Of a stretch of 60,416 nucleotides of DNA, positions 44,766 to 55,270 are shown in pieces. The first letter of the stretch is position 1. Each line of letters opens with the position of its first letter. Both the position numbers and the translations under genes were made by a program. The DNA lies in assembly GCA_003278365.1 (NCBI GenBank), contig QCFS01000007.1, forward strand, positions 1-60,416. The letters are read 5' to 3'. Under the pieces are notes generated by a model that saw nothing but the letters and a program-made list of their open reading frames with translations, did no database searches and was not told where the DNA came from. Source of the DNA: Prochlorococcus sp. AG-363-M17. GTDB lineage: Bacteria; Cyanobacteriota; Cyanobacteriia; PCC-6307; Cyanobiaceae.

Positions 44766-45983
44766 CTACTTAGCAATTTTACGTAGGTTTCTTGTTGCCA
44801 ATAATCCTGTTGATTCAAGAGAACACCTTATTAGTAACCCACCTAGAAATAAACTGGCAATTAGTGAATTGCCTCCATAACTGATAAGTGGGAAAGGTAA
44901 ACCAGTGGTTGGGATTACTCCGGAGGCCACGGCCATATTTAGAATTGACTGTCCTACTAGAAGTGAACTACATCCAATAGCGATTAACTTGGATTGGTTG
45001 TTTCTACACCTCAGAGAGATTTTGAATCCAATGAATGCTATCAAAAGTAAGAAAAGCAATAGCATTAATGATCCAATAAACCCAAATTCTTCCGCAAAGA
45101 CAGCATAAATAAAGTCCGTACTTTGAATTGGTAGATATTGCAACTTTTGTGTTGAAAGACCATATCCTTCCCCAAACCATCCGCCTGAGCCTATTGCTAG
45201 AAGGCTTTGGATCAATTGGTATCCATTGCCTTGTGGGTCCTGCCAAGGATCAAGAAATGACGTGACTCGTAACTTTTGATATTCATTAGTTAGGATACTT
45301 ATAGTCCCCAAGACACCTCCTCCAATTGCAGTTGCAAAAAGATTATTTAATTTGACTCCTGAAGATAATGCAATTAACCAAATTAATATACCTGTTAAAG
45401 CAGCTGTGCTTAGATTTGGTTGCTTTAATATCAAAAGGATAATGCTTCCAAAGACTGCAAGCCAAAGTAATTTCTGATCAAAATTAATTCGCTTCCAATG
45501 AGCAAAGATGCTTGCTGATTGAAGTACTAAAAATGGTTTTATCAGCTCAGAAGGTTGGATTTGTACCGGACCAAGGATGAGCCATCGACTTGCTCCATTG
45601 ACTGTGCTCCCAATCACTAATGTTGTTGCAATTAGCAATGCCCCCAGGAGTACTCCTGGGCCTGCAAGCTTTAACCATTTGCGCAAGCTTATCGAGATAA
45701 CAAAAAATAAGAGGCTCCAGCTTGCAGCTAGCCATATTAGTTGGCGTTTTAAGTAATAAGCGCCATCTCCCATTTCCCTTGCGGCCACCCACCAGCTTGC
45801 AGAACCAAGTATGAGTAGACCGGCAAGACTCCAAAACCCTAAAAGACCAATGAAAAGCCTAGCTTCTGCAGGCCATAGGCCCCATGGAATTGGGAGGTGT
45901 TTTTGTTCAAAGCCGTTACTGTTTTGCAATTTGAAGTTTTGCGTCCCCCTGCCTTCTTTTTGGGTCCACTTTCCTTGCTTCAT
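44766..45983 (-). CDS. ftsW: FtsW/RodA family peptidoglycan glycosyltransferase, probably FtsW
   Basis: The protein has about 405 residues and ten membrane helices. GSTVNGASRWLILGPVQIQPSEL is the SEDS signature with the catalytic Asp region replaced in its usual surrounding. YQKLRVTSFLDPWQDPQGNGYQLIQS and FAEEFGFIGS follow, and the C-terminus has GLPFPLISYGGNSL. These enzymes polymerise lipid II at the division septum (FtsW) or side wall (RodA). I use the ATG; an earlier TTG adds seven residues. The N-terminal 35 residues are polar and basic. Confidence 0.9.
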   Translation of the reverse strand: MKQGKWTQKEGRGTQNFKLQNSNGFEQKHLPIPWGLWPAEARLFIGLLGFWSLAGLLILGSASWWVAAREMGDGAYYLKRQLIWLAASWSLLFFVISISLRKWLKLAGPGVLLGALLIATTLVIGSTVNGASRWLILGPVQIQPSELIKPFLVLQSASIFAHWKRINFDQKLLWLAVFGSIILLILKQPNLSTAALTGILIWLIALSSGVKLNNLFATAIGGGVLGTISILTNEYQKLRVTSFLDPWQDPQGNGYQLIQSLLAIGSGGWFGEGYGLSTQKLQYLPIQSTDFIYAVFAEEFGFIGSLMLLLFLLLIAFIGFKISLRCRNNQSKLIAIGCSSLLVGQSILNMAVASGVIPTTGLPFPLISYGGNSLIASLFLGGLLIRCSLESTGLLATRNLRKIAK

Positions 45984-46196
45984 CTTTGCGGAACGGTAGA
46001 CCAAGAGAAAAGAATTTAAATATTGATCCTATTGAGCCGCTTTGAGGTCTGTTTGCCAAGCCTTTTGATCAACAAAAATGATAAAACCTTATAAGTCATT
46101 TAAAGATTCGTTTTATAAAGTTCTTTTTCTAGATTCGAGATTATATTGCCAAAGTGAGGTGATTCTCTTACTGCTCAATTTCTGCATTGCTTAAAT

Positions 46197-47402
46197 TTGA
46201 GTGATACTACAAAACTTGTTAGTTCGTTCTACGATCGTTTTCCTTTCCCTGGCGAACCTTTGTTGGACTGTAAGCCTCCAGGTTATATATGGAGTATGTG
46301 TTTTGATGCCGTGTATTCCGCTTGTTCAGGGGCGTTGTATGAAAATTTACAAGCTAAAAACTCGCCAAGGATATTAGATGCTGGTTGTGGTACTGGTGTA
46401 AGTACAGATTATCTTGCATTTCTCAACCCTGATTCGGAAATACTTGCTATAGATATTTCTGAACAAGCACTAAGCATTGCATCTGAAAGATTGAGAAGGT
46501 CAGGTGCATTTGCAATTTCAAATATTACCTTTGAGAAGGTAAGTATTTTAGAAATTGGGGAAAGAAAGCCTTTTGACTTTATTAATTCTATTGGGATGCT
46601 TCATCACTTACAGGAGCCCTACATTGGATTGGCTGAATTGGCTGAGCTCCTTAAGCCAGGAGGTATTATCCACCTTCTTCTTTATGCCGAAGGAGGCAGA
46701 GTTGAAATTAATCGAATCAAAAAAGTTTTAAAAATAATAGGATTACAAGGAAATGATGATGGCGTATCTCTTGGGAAGAGTCTTTTAAGAGATCTGCCAG
46801 AAAACAATAGATTACGAAAGCACTATTTTGATATGGTAGCTTCATTGTGCGATGACGATAAAAGCTTTGCTGATATCTACTTGCATCCATTTGAGATTAA
46901 TTTTAATATTAGTAGTTTGTTTGAACTTATAGATAAGTCTGGTTTGGAATTTGCTGGTTTCACTAATCCTAATGTTTGGGAATTGCAAAGATTTTTGCAA
47001 GGAGAATTATTGCTTAGAGGAAGGTCTTTGCCGTTAATTCAGCAATTGCAGTTAATAGAAGATCTTGATCCAGATCTTGACCATTTTGAGTTTTTCCTAG
47101 CTAAGCCTCCTCTCCCTAAATTTGAGTGGTCAGAAGATAGCGAGATACTGAGAACTTGTGGTCGAATTAGTCCTTGTGTCTCTGGATGGCCAGGTCAAGA
47201 TTTGCTGGATCAAGAAATGAATCCTTTAACTCTTGATTCGAAAGCCTATAAATTTTTAAAGATTTTGCAAGACTGTCCTCAAGAAACTCAATTAGTAGAT
47301 TTACCTTTGGATTTCTCTTCTGAGGAGATGGCTTCCATTGCAAGGGATTTGCACCGTAGGAATGTATTGCTTCTCTCACCCTGTAGAAATCCCGCTACAT
47401 GA
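46197..47402 (+). CDS. SAM-dependent class I methyltransferase, substrate unknown
   Basis: The protein has 401 residues. LVSSFYDRFPFPGEPLLDCK near the N-terminus is a distinctive lead-in. The SAM loop is ILDAGCGTGVSTDYLAFLNP, followed by ILAIDISEQALSIASERL and FINSIGMLHHLQEP of the Methyltransf_25/12 type. About 200 further residues contain no motif I know and may form a substrate-binding domain. The start is TTG. No neighbour suggests a pathway. Confidence 0.85.
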   Translation: MSDTTKLVSSFYDRFPFPGEPLLDCKPPGYIWSMCFDAVYSACSGALYENLQAKNSPRILDAGCGTGVSTDYLAFLNPDSEILAIDISEQALSIASERLRRSGAFAISNITFEKVSILEIGERKPFDFINSIGMLHHLQEPYIGLAELAELLKPGGIIHLLLYAEGGRVEINRIKKVLKIIGLQGNDDGVSLGKSLLRDLPENNRLRKHYFDMVASLCDDDKSFADIYLHPFEINFNISSLFELIDKSGLEFAGFTNPNVWELQRFLQGELLLRGRSLPLIQQLQLIEDLDPDLDHFEFFLAKPPLPKFEWSEDSEILRTCGRISPCVSGWPGQDLLDQEMNPLTLDSKAYKFLKILQDCPQETQLVDLPLDFSSEEMASIARDLHRRNVLLLSPCRNPAT

Positions 47403-47531
47403 TAGATTCCGCGGGCCTTTATAGAGAGAGCCTGGGCTCAATTGCTGGCAACACCTCTGCTTAATCCGGAAGCTGAATCTCCCAAGGGAGATCAAGTGGT
47501 ACTGGAACCAAGTAAGGAGGATTTATCAGCG

Positions 47532-47921
47532 ATGGAGAATCAAGGAACTTCTTTGTCCTCAGATACTCAAGTTGACCTTTCTCATCTAGGGGAATTTCAA
47601 CAGTTTCAGAGAGGCTCTTTAGTTGCAATCTTGCTTTTATCCCTTTCGGGATCGGCCTTGACAGCACTTTTCTGGGGAATGCATATTGCCACTAGCTTGC
47701 TATGTGGCGGCCTTTCAGGAGCTTTGTACCTGTGGCTTTTAGCTCGCAGTGTTGGGAAGCTTGGAAAGAGTTCTCAGTCTGTTGGGAAGGTTCAACTTCT
47801 TGTCCCAATAGTGCTTTTTCTTGCAGCTGTAAAGCTGCCTCAGCTTGATCTATTTCCGGCAATCTTGGGCTTTCTTCTATATAAGCCCTCAATGATCCTT
47901 CAGGTTTTCTTGAGTCTTTGA
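47532..47921 (+). CDS. atpI: ATP synthase protein I (assembly factor)
   Basis: This is a hydrophobic protein of 129 residues with four membrane helices in the last 100 (GSLVAILLLSLSGSALTALF, GMHIATSLLCGGLSGALYLWL, LLVPIVLFLAAVKL, ILGFLLYKPSMILQ). AtpI helps assemble the c-ring. AAGGAGG lies 11 bases before the ATG I chose. A TTG at 47442 would add 30 residues (LATPLLNPEAESPKG) and has no clear ribosome binding site, so the longer form is second choice. It opens the atp operon. Confidence 0.85.
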   Translation: MENQGTSLSSDTQVDLSHLGEFQQFQRGSLVAILLLSLSGSALTALFWGMHIATSLLCGGLSGALYLWLLARSVGKLGKSSQSVGKVQLLVPIVLFLAAVKLPQLDLFPAILGFLLYKPSMILQVFLSL

Positions 47922-47998
47922 CTTCAGGTAAATCAGGATTGTCGTCTAGTCGTTGTCACGACTTCATTCAGACAAAAACTAATCTCTCTCAAAGTTAG

Positions 47999-48724
47999 AT
48001 GGGTACCTTGCCATTTGTTTTTCCTTTTGCCGAGTTAGAGGTAGGCCAACACCTCTACTGGCAACTTGGAAACCTTAGGCTTCACGGCCAGGTTTTTATG
48101 ACTTCTTGGATCGTGATAGGTGCCTTGTTGGCTCTTGTTGTGGTTGGCACAAGGAAGATGGAAAGAGATCCAAAAGGTGTTCAAAACCTCTTGGAGTTTC
48201 TATGGGATTACATTCGTGATTTAGCTAGGACCCAGATAGGGGAAAAGGCTTATCGCGACTGGATGCCTTTCATAGGTACTCTTTTCTTGTTTATTTTTGT
48301 AAGTAATTGGGGAGGAGCACTCGTACCTTGGAGGTTGATAAAACTCCCTAGCGGAGAGTTAGGTGCGCCTACGGCTGATATCAACACAACTGTTGCTTTG
48401 GCCTTATTGGTATCCCTTTCTTATTTCTATGCAGGTTTGAGTCGTAAAGGGTTGCGTTACTTCGAGTATTACGTACATCCAACTCCAATCATGCTTCCTT
48501 TCAAGATCGTGGAGGATTTCACTAAACCACTATCTCTATCTTTTCGTTTGTTTGGAAACATCCTTGCCGATGAATTGGTTGTAGCAGTCTTGGTCTTTTT
48601 GGTCCCTCTTGTTCTACCTGTTCCAGTAATGTTCCTTGGCCTTTTCACAAGTGCCATTCAGGCTTTGATCTTCGCAACCCTAGCCGCCTATTACATAGGG
48701 GAAGCGGTTGAGGAGCATCATTGA
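47999..48724 (+). CDS. atpB: ATP synthase F0 subunit a
   Basis: The protein has 241 residues and five to six membrane helices, forming the proton half-channels next to the c-ring. [23 protein letters not shown] contains the essential Arg of helix 4 and the Gly-Asn-Ile motif. [21 protein letters not shown]-like text at the C-terminus is typical of cyanobacterial subunit a. It lies about 75 bases after atpI. Confidence 0.98.
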   Translation: MGTLPFVFPFAELEVGQHLYWQLGNLRLHGQVFMTSWIVIGALLALVVVGTRKMERDPKGVQNLLEFLWDYIRDLARTQIGEKAYRDWMPFIGTLFLFIFVSNWGGALVPWRLIKLPSGELGAPTADINTTVALALLVSLSYFYAGLSRKGLRYFEYYVHPTPIMLPFKIVEDFTKPLSLSFRLFGNILADELVVAVLVFLVPLVLPVPVMFLGLFTSAIQALIFATLAAYYIGEAVEEHH

Positions 48725-48754
48725 TTAATTTCATCTGCTAGGACATTGACCCAT

Positions 48755-48868
48755 GGTCTGGCAGACTCCTTGCGCGCAGGTCCGTTTATTCGGGCCCATC
48801 TCATTTATTTAAAGAGATGTCCTCACGCAGGTATAAACTCTCGGTCCCTATAAGCGCTTAATTAGCGC
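48755..48868 (+). promoter_or_regulatory. Structured leader of atpE with possible internal promoter
   Basis: Four small stems follow one another in the 164-base gap before atpE: GTCT-GGC-AGAC, GGTCCG-TTTATT-CGGGCC (one G-U pair), CATCTC...GAGATG and GCGCT-TAATT-AGCGC. A TATAAA box lies at 48832 between the third and fourth. The gap is long for this tight operon. It may hold an internal promoter or an RNA element that raises c-subunit output; this is inference. Confidence 0.4.
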
Positions 48869-48885
48869 ATCACATCCTTAGTTAA

Positions 48886-49137
<252 letters not shown>

Positions 49138-49160
49138 TCCAAGTTTGGATTAAAGGGTCG

Positions 49161-49194
49161 AGTACGAAAACTTGTTATTAAAAGTTTTCGTATT
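49161..49194 (+). promoter_or_regulatory. Long hairpin between atpE and atpG
   Basis: An 11-bp perfect stem (TACGAAAACTT with AAGTTTTCGTA) encloses an eight-base loop and extends by one G-U and one A-U pair. It lies 24 bases after the atpE stop. There is no T-run after it, so it is more likely an mRNA 3'-end stabiliser, processing site or leaky attenuator than a true terminator. Confidence 0.5.
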
Positions 49195-49276
49195 CATCCA
49201 ATAGTTCAATCGAGGATTATGCAAAGGATTTTCTGCCGAAATTCGGCTTGATTAAACCGTTGATAGCCCCTTCCCA

Positions 49277-49738
49277 ATGATCAGCTTGCTCCTTCTCGGT
49301 GCCACAGAGGGAGGTCTGTTTGACTTCGATGCCACCCTCCCACTTATGGCAGTTCAGGTGGTTCTCCTCACTTTCATTCTTAATGCTCTTTTCTTCAGGC
49401 CAGTTGGTCGAGTTGTTGAGGAGCGTGAAGACTATGTCACCACTACAAGAGCAGAAGCCAAGCAAAAGCTTGCTCAGGTAGAGAAGTTGGAGGCAGAACT
49501 TCGTGACCAGTTGAAAGAAGCTCGGCAAACAGCTCAAAAGCTTATAAATGATGCTGAGCAGGATTCCGACAAGCTTTATAGGGAAGCATTGGCTCTTGCT
49601 ACTTCAGAGGCGAATGCCTCAAGAGAAAAAGCACGTCGTGAGATTGATTCTCAGAGAGAAACAGCCTTGACTCAGCTCAAAATTGATTCTCAGAAACTTG
49701 GGGATCTCATTGTTCAAAGACTCTTGGCAGCAAAATGA
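49277..49738 (+). CDS. atpG: ATP synthase F0 subunit b' (second b subunit)
   Basis: The protein has 153 residues. An N-terminal membrane helix (about 22-42, [20 protein letters not shown]) is followed by a long charged helix rich in Glu, Lys, Ala and Gln that dimerises with subunit b to form the peripheral stalk. Two different b-type genes in tandem are a mark of photosynthetic bacteria. Its stop overlaps the atpF ATG (ATGA). Some schemes call it atpF2. Confidence 0.96.
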   Translation: MISLLLLGATEGGLFDFDATLPLMAVQVVLLTFILNALFFRPVGRVVEEREDYVTTTRAEAKQKLAQVEKLEAELRDQLKEARQTAQKLINDAEQDSDKLYREALALATSEANASREKARREIDSQRETALTQLKIDSQKLGDLIVQRLLAAK

Positions 49739-50249
49739 ATTGTTCTTCACTTATTGCAGCAGCAGGCTTTGGTCTAAATCTCAACTTGTTTGAGACAAAT
49801 GTCATTAACCTTGCGGTAGTAATTTTTGGCCTCTACAAATTTCTTCCTAATTTTCTCGGGAGTATTTTGCAGCGACGAAGAGATGCAATTTTGATTGATC
49901 TCAAGGATGCAGAAGAGCGTCTTGAAACATCAACAAAGGCTTTTGATCAGGCTCAAAAAGATCTAGCTGCTGCAGAGCAGAAAGCTTCTCAAATTCGCAA
50001 TGACTGCAAGGCCAGGGCAGAAGCTATTCGTTTGGAAAGCGAAAAGCGAACTGTAGAAGAAATGGCCCGTATTAAGCAGGGTGCAGCTTCTGATCTCAAT
50101 GCCGAGGCAGCCAGAGTTAGCTCTCAATTACGAAGAGAGGCTGCAAAATTGGCTATTGAGAGGGCTTTAGCCGTTTTACCCGAGAAACTCGACGAAAAAA
50201 CTAAAGCCAGCTTCATTAGTAATTCCATTCAGAATATGGGGAAATCTTG

Positions 50250-50250
<1 letters not shown>
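49735..50250 (+). CDS. atpF: ATP synthase F0 subunit b
   Basis: The protein has 171 residues. [31 protein letters not shown] is the N-terminal helix characteristic of AtpF, followed by a coiled-coil stalk helix ([22 protein letters not shown] onward). It pairs with b' in the stator. It overlaps atpG upstream by four bases and atpH downstream by one base (TGATG). Confidence 0.96.
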
Positions 50251-52371
<2,121 letters not shown>

Positions 52372-52401
52372 ACCTTTTAGCTATTCACGAGATTTTTACT
52401 A

Positions 52402-53352
52402 ATGGCTAACTTAAAGGACATCCGAGACAGAATTGTCTCAGTAAAGAACACTAGGAAAATTACCGAGGCCATGCGCCTAGTGGCTGCTGCAAAGGTTCGT
52501 CGTGCTCAAGAGCAAGTTCTGAGAAGTCGACCATTTGCTGATCGATTAGCGCGTGTTCTCGAAAATATTCAGTCCAGAATACGTTTTGAGCTTGCAGATG
52601 CACCATTGCTGAAGACTAGAGAAGTTAATCGAATTACATTGGTTGCAGTGACTGGTGATAGAGGGTTGTGTGGTGGCTATAACTCAAACATTATTAAACG
52701 AACTGAGCAACGTTATTCAGAGCTACAAGGGAAAGGCTTTAAGCCAGATTTAGTATTGATAGGCCGTAAAGCGATTTCTTATTTTCAGAACAGATCAAGT
52801 ATCTATGAGATTCGTTCAACTTTTGCCGAGCTTGAACAAGTCCCTACTGCTGTTGATGCTGAGTCCATTACTAATGAGGTTTTGGCTAAGTTTCTCTCTC
52901 AGGACACAGATAGAGTAGAAATTATCTATACGAAATTCATAAACCTTGTTAGCTGTAATCCTGTAGTTCAAACACTTTTACCATTAGACCCTCAGGGTAT
53001 AGCGTCAGAAGAAGATGAGATTTTTAGATTGACTACAAAAGATAGTCGTTTGACTATTGAGAAAGATCGAGGTCCAGCAAATGATCAGCCTGCTTTGCCT
53101 TCAGATATCGTTTTTGAGCAAAGTCCAGAACAGTTGCTAAATGCATTATTGCCTTTGTATCTCCAAAATCAGTTGCTGCGAGCCTTACAAGAATCAGCCG
53201 CCTCAGAGTTGGCTAGTAGGATGACCGCAATGAATAATGCGAGTGATAATGCAAAGGAGCTAGCTAAGACATTGACCCTTGATTACAACAAAGCTCGCCA
53301 GGCTGCCATTACTCAAGAAATCCTTGAGGTTGTGGGAGGTTCTTGTGCTTAA
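52402..53352 (+). CDS. atpC: ATP synthase F1 subunit gamma
   Basis: The 316-residue rotor shaft is made mainly of the N-terminal ([19 protein letters not shown]) and C-terminal ([22 protein letters not shown]) helices. [16 protein letters not shown] is the conserved middle motif. An insert of about 35 residues around 200-235 ([14 protein letters not shown]...) is the cyanobacterial gamma extension, here without the two redox cysteines that plants have. The gene is the last in the operon. Confidence 0.97.
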   Translation: MANLKDIRDRIVSVKNTRKITEAMRLVAAAKVRRAQEQVLRSRPFADRLARVLENIQSRIRFELADAPLLKTREVNRITLVAVTGDRGLCGGYNSNIIKRTEQRYSELQGKGFKPDLVLIGRKAISYFQNRSSIYEIRSTFAELEQVPTAVDAESITNEVLAKFLSQDTDRVEIIYTKFINLVSCNPVVQTLLPLDPQGIASEEDEIFRLTTKDSRLTIEKDRGPANDQPALPSDIVFEQSPEQLLNALLPLYLQNQLLRALQESAASELASRMTAMNNASDNAKELAKTLTLDYNKARQAAITQEILEVVGGSCA

Positions 53353-53591
53353 GGTTTCGTTTTAGGCTGCAGATGATGATTTTTGCTAGACTTCTTTGGT
53401 AAGTGAACTTTCAGGTTTTTCTTAAATAGTTTTTAGATTTATAAAGAACTATATTTTCTTTTAATCTATTTGAACAACCTCTCAGATTAACAAAAGGTCT
53501 TTTTTATTGCGATTACTTTCTAACTTAGCTAAAACATATCCATGGGTTGAGTTACAAGATTACCTCTAGCTAGTCTTTTCAAGTCCTTAAA

Positions 53592-53789
53592 GTGAAGTTA
53601 GATTTTCTTGAACTTGATTTTGATTGGCCGAACGAATTGCCTATTCATCAATTAAGGCCATGGCTCTTAAGCCGTATAAGAAAATATGGAGAACCAGTAA
53701 GGTGGGCAATAACTTCTTTGGGTCCGCCTTTGGAAAGTAAGGTTCGGAAAATTAAAGTAGAAGCAATTTTGATTCAATCAAAATCATGA
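53592..53789 (+). CDS. Hypothetical protein, 65 residues, upstream of DUF3326 gene
   Basis: It starts (V)KLDFLELDFDWPNELPIHQL, then RPWLLSRIRKYGEPVRWAIT and a basic end. A GTG start and 14 bases to the next gene on the same strand suggest a two-gene operon. No membrane helix or known motif is visible. The WPNELPIHQLRPWLLSRI pattern looks conserved-type, but I do not recognise a named family. The 239 bases before it, after atpC, are AT-rich, and I see no clear terminator there. Confidence 0.7.
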   Translation: MKLDFLELDFDWPNELPIHQLRPWLLSRIRKYGEPVRWAITSLGPPLESKVRKIKVEAILIQSKS

Positions 53790-53803
53790 GCTGTTAAGAG
53801 GTT

Positions 53804-54928
53804 ATGTTTGGAATGTCTACTTCTAATAGTTTATTTAAGGCGCCGTCATCTCCTATGCCGACGATTATGGTCGTACCTACAGGAATAGGTTGTGATATAG
53901 GTGGATTTGCAGGAGATGCAATGCCTGCAGCGCGTCTTCTTGCAGCTGCCTCTGGGTGTTTAATTACTCACCCAAATGTGATGAATGGAGCATCTCTTTA
54001 TTGGGTTGATCCGCGCATTTCCTATGTAGAAGGCTATAGCCTAGACCGTTTTGCGGCTGGTGAGATGAATTTGCGGCCTGTAAGGCAGCAAAAGGTAGGC
54101 TTGCTTTTAGATGCTGGCATTGAGCCAGCGTTGAGGCAAAGACATTTACAGGTTGTCGATGGTTGTAGAGCAACTCTGGGTTTGAATATTACTTGTGAAG
54201 TAACTAGTGACCTGCCCTTAGGCGTAGAACTTTGTAAGGGATCTAGTGGTGTTAGTTGGGGAGGCTTACGGCAACCAGATTCTTTGCTTCGTGCTGGTAA
54301 GTTTTTGAAGGAAGCTGGAGCAACTGCAATAGCTGTCGTAAGTAGGTTCCCTGATGATATAGAAGCTGAGACGCTTAAGGAATATCGACGAGGAAATGGT
54401 GTCGATGCTTTAGCAGGTGCTGAGGCCTTGATCAGTCATCTATTGGTTAGAGAGCTTGGAATTCCTTGTGCGCATGCACCAGCATTGAGACCACTGCCAT
54501 TAGAGTACTCTCTAGACCCAAGAGCTACTGGAGAAGAATTGGGTTATACATTTTTAGGCTCAGTTTTGGTTGGACTTAGTAGAGCTCCTGATCTGCTTGC
54601 AGTTAACGAAAAAGAGGAACCATTGGAGAAAAAAAATAGCTTTATCTGTGCAGATGATTTAGGTGCTCTTGTTGTCCCTGATGGGGCATTAGGAGGTGAC
54701 GTGGCTCTTTCTTGTTTGGAGAGAGGTATTCCAATAATTTCGGTGAAAAATCCATCTGTTCTAAACGTGACAAAGGATTCCCTCCTGGCCAATGAAGATT
54801 TGCAAGTACGTGAAGAGGTTGGGATCTTAAGTGCTTGTAGTTACTCTGAGGCGGCTGGTTTCTTGTTACTTTTACGAGAAGGTATTTCTCTGGAGTCTTG
54901 CCAGCGTCCTATCACGAGATTTGCTTGA
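53804..54928 (+). CDS. DUF3326 family protein
   Basis: The protein has 374 residues (368 if the later ATG is used). The recognisable start of the domain is TIMVVPTGIGCDIGGFAGDA, followed by CLITHPNVMNGASLYW and VVSRFPDD. The C-terminus has GALVVPDGALGGDVALSCLERG with IISVKNPSVLNV. This glycine-rich Rossmann-like layout is DUF3326, found in cyanobacteria and plants; its activity is unknown. It probably forms a unit with the preceding 65-residue gene. A small stem (GACTT-CAG-AAGTC) followed by T-rich sequence lies just after the stop. Confidence 0.88.
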   Translation: MFGMSTSNSLFKAPSSPMPTIMVVPTGIGCDIGGFAGDAMPAARLLAAASGCLITHPNVMNGASLYWVDPRISYVEGYSLDRFAAGEMNLRPVRQQKVGLLLDAGIEPALRQRHLQVVDGCRATLGLNITCEVTSDLPLGVELCKGSSGVSWGGLRQPDSLLRAGKFLKEAGATAIAVVSRFPDDIEAETLKEYRRGNGVDALAGAEALISHLLVRELGIPCAHAPALRPLPLEYSLDPRATGEELGYTFLGSVLVGLSRAPDLLAVNEKEEPLEKKNSFICADDLGALVVPDGALGGDVALSCLERGIPIISVKNPSVLNVTKDSLLANEDLQVREEVGILSACSYSEAAGFLLLLREGISLESCQRPITRFA

Positions 54929-55000
54929 GATAATTGACTTCAGAAGTCTTTACTCTCTCTTTGTTTGGACTTTGAGGTGACCATATATGATTTGTTTTTT

Positions 55001-55268
55001 TCATCTCAGGCATGCCATCGGATGGCGAGGAGATACCCCCAGAGCTTTTGCAACACCTGGATGGCAAACGTCTCCATTAACTGTATTTAATCTTGAAAGC
55101 AATTCAGTCCGTTCAGTGATCGCTTGTTGATGCAAAAGGAACGGCTCCTGGCATGTTGCCGACTGCATAGCGCTGAACCTCATGGATGCTGATAGTTGGA
55201 TTGGTATGTGTGGTTTCGATATTTGTTTCTACACACCCACCTTGGTCTATTGTCACGTCAACTTTGTT
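55001..55268 (-). pseudogene. ald: Decayed remnant of alanine dehydrogenase (3' part)
   Basis: One reverse frame reads [13 protein letters not shown] followed by TTHTNPT and [15 protein letters not shown], then hits a stop. This is the highly conserved region just before the C-terminal helix of Ald, the NADH enzyme that links pyruvate and alanine. The homology resumes in the next frame as LSRLNTVNGDVCHPGVAKALG, the Ald C-terminus, with about 20 codons missing between. The N-terminal two thirds, with the catalytic and NAD-binding residues, are absent: nadE occupies that side. So this is a frameshifted, internally deleted and truncated relic with no function. Confidence 0.85.
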
Positions 55269-55270
55269 AA

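Noticed and set aside
55014-55026. GCCATC-G-GATGGC palindrome near the end of the ald relic as attachment site or terminator
   Set aside because: It lies within the remnant coding sequence, lacks a T-run or repeated copy, and resembles chance.
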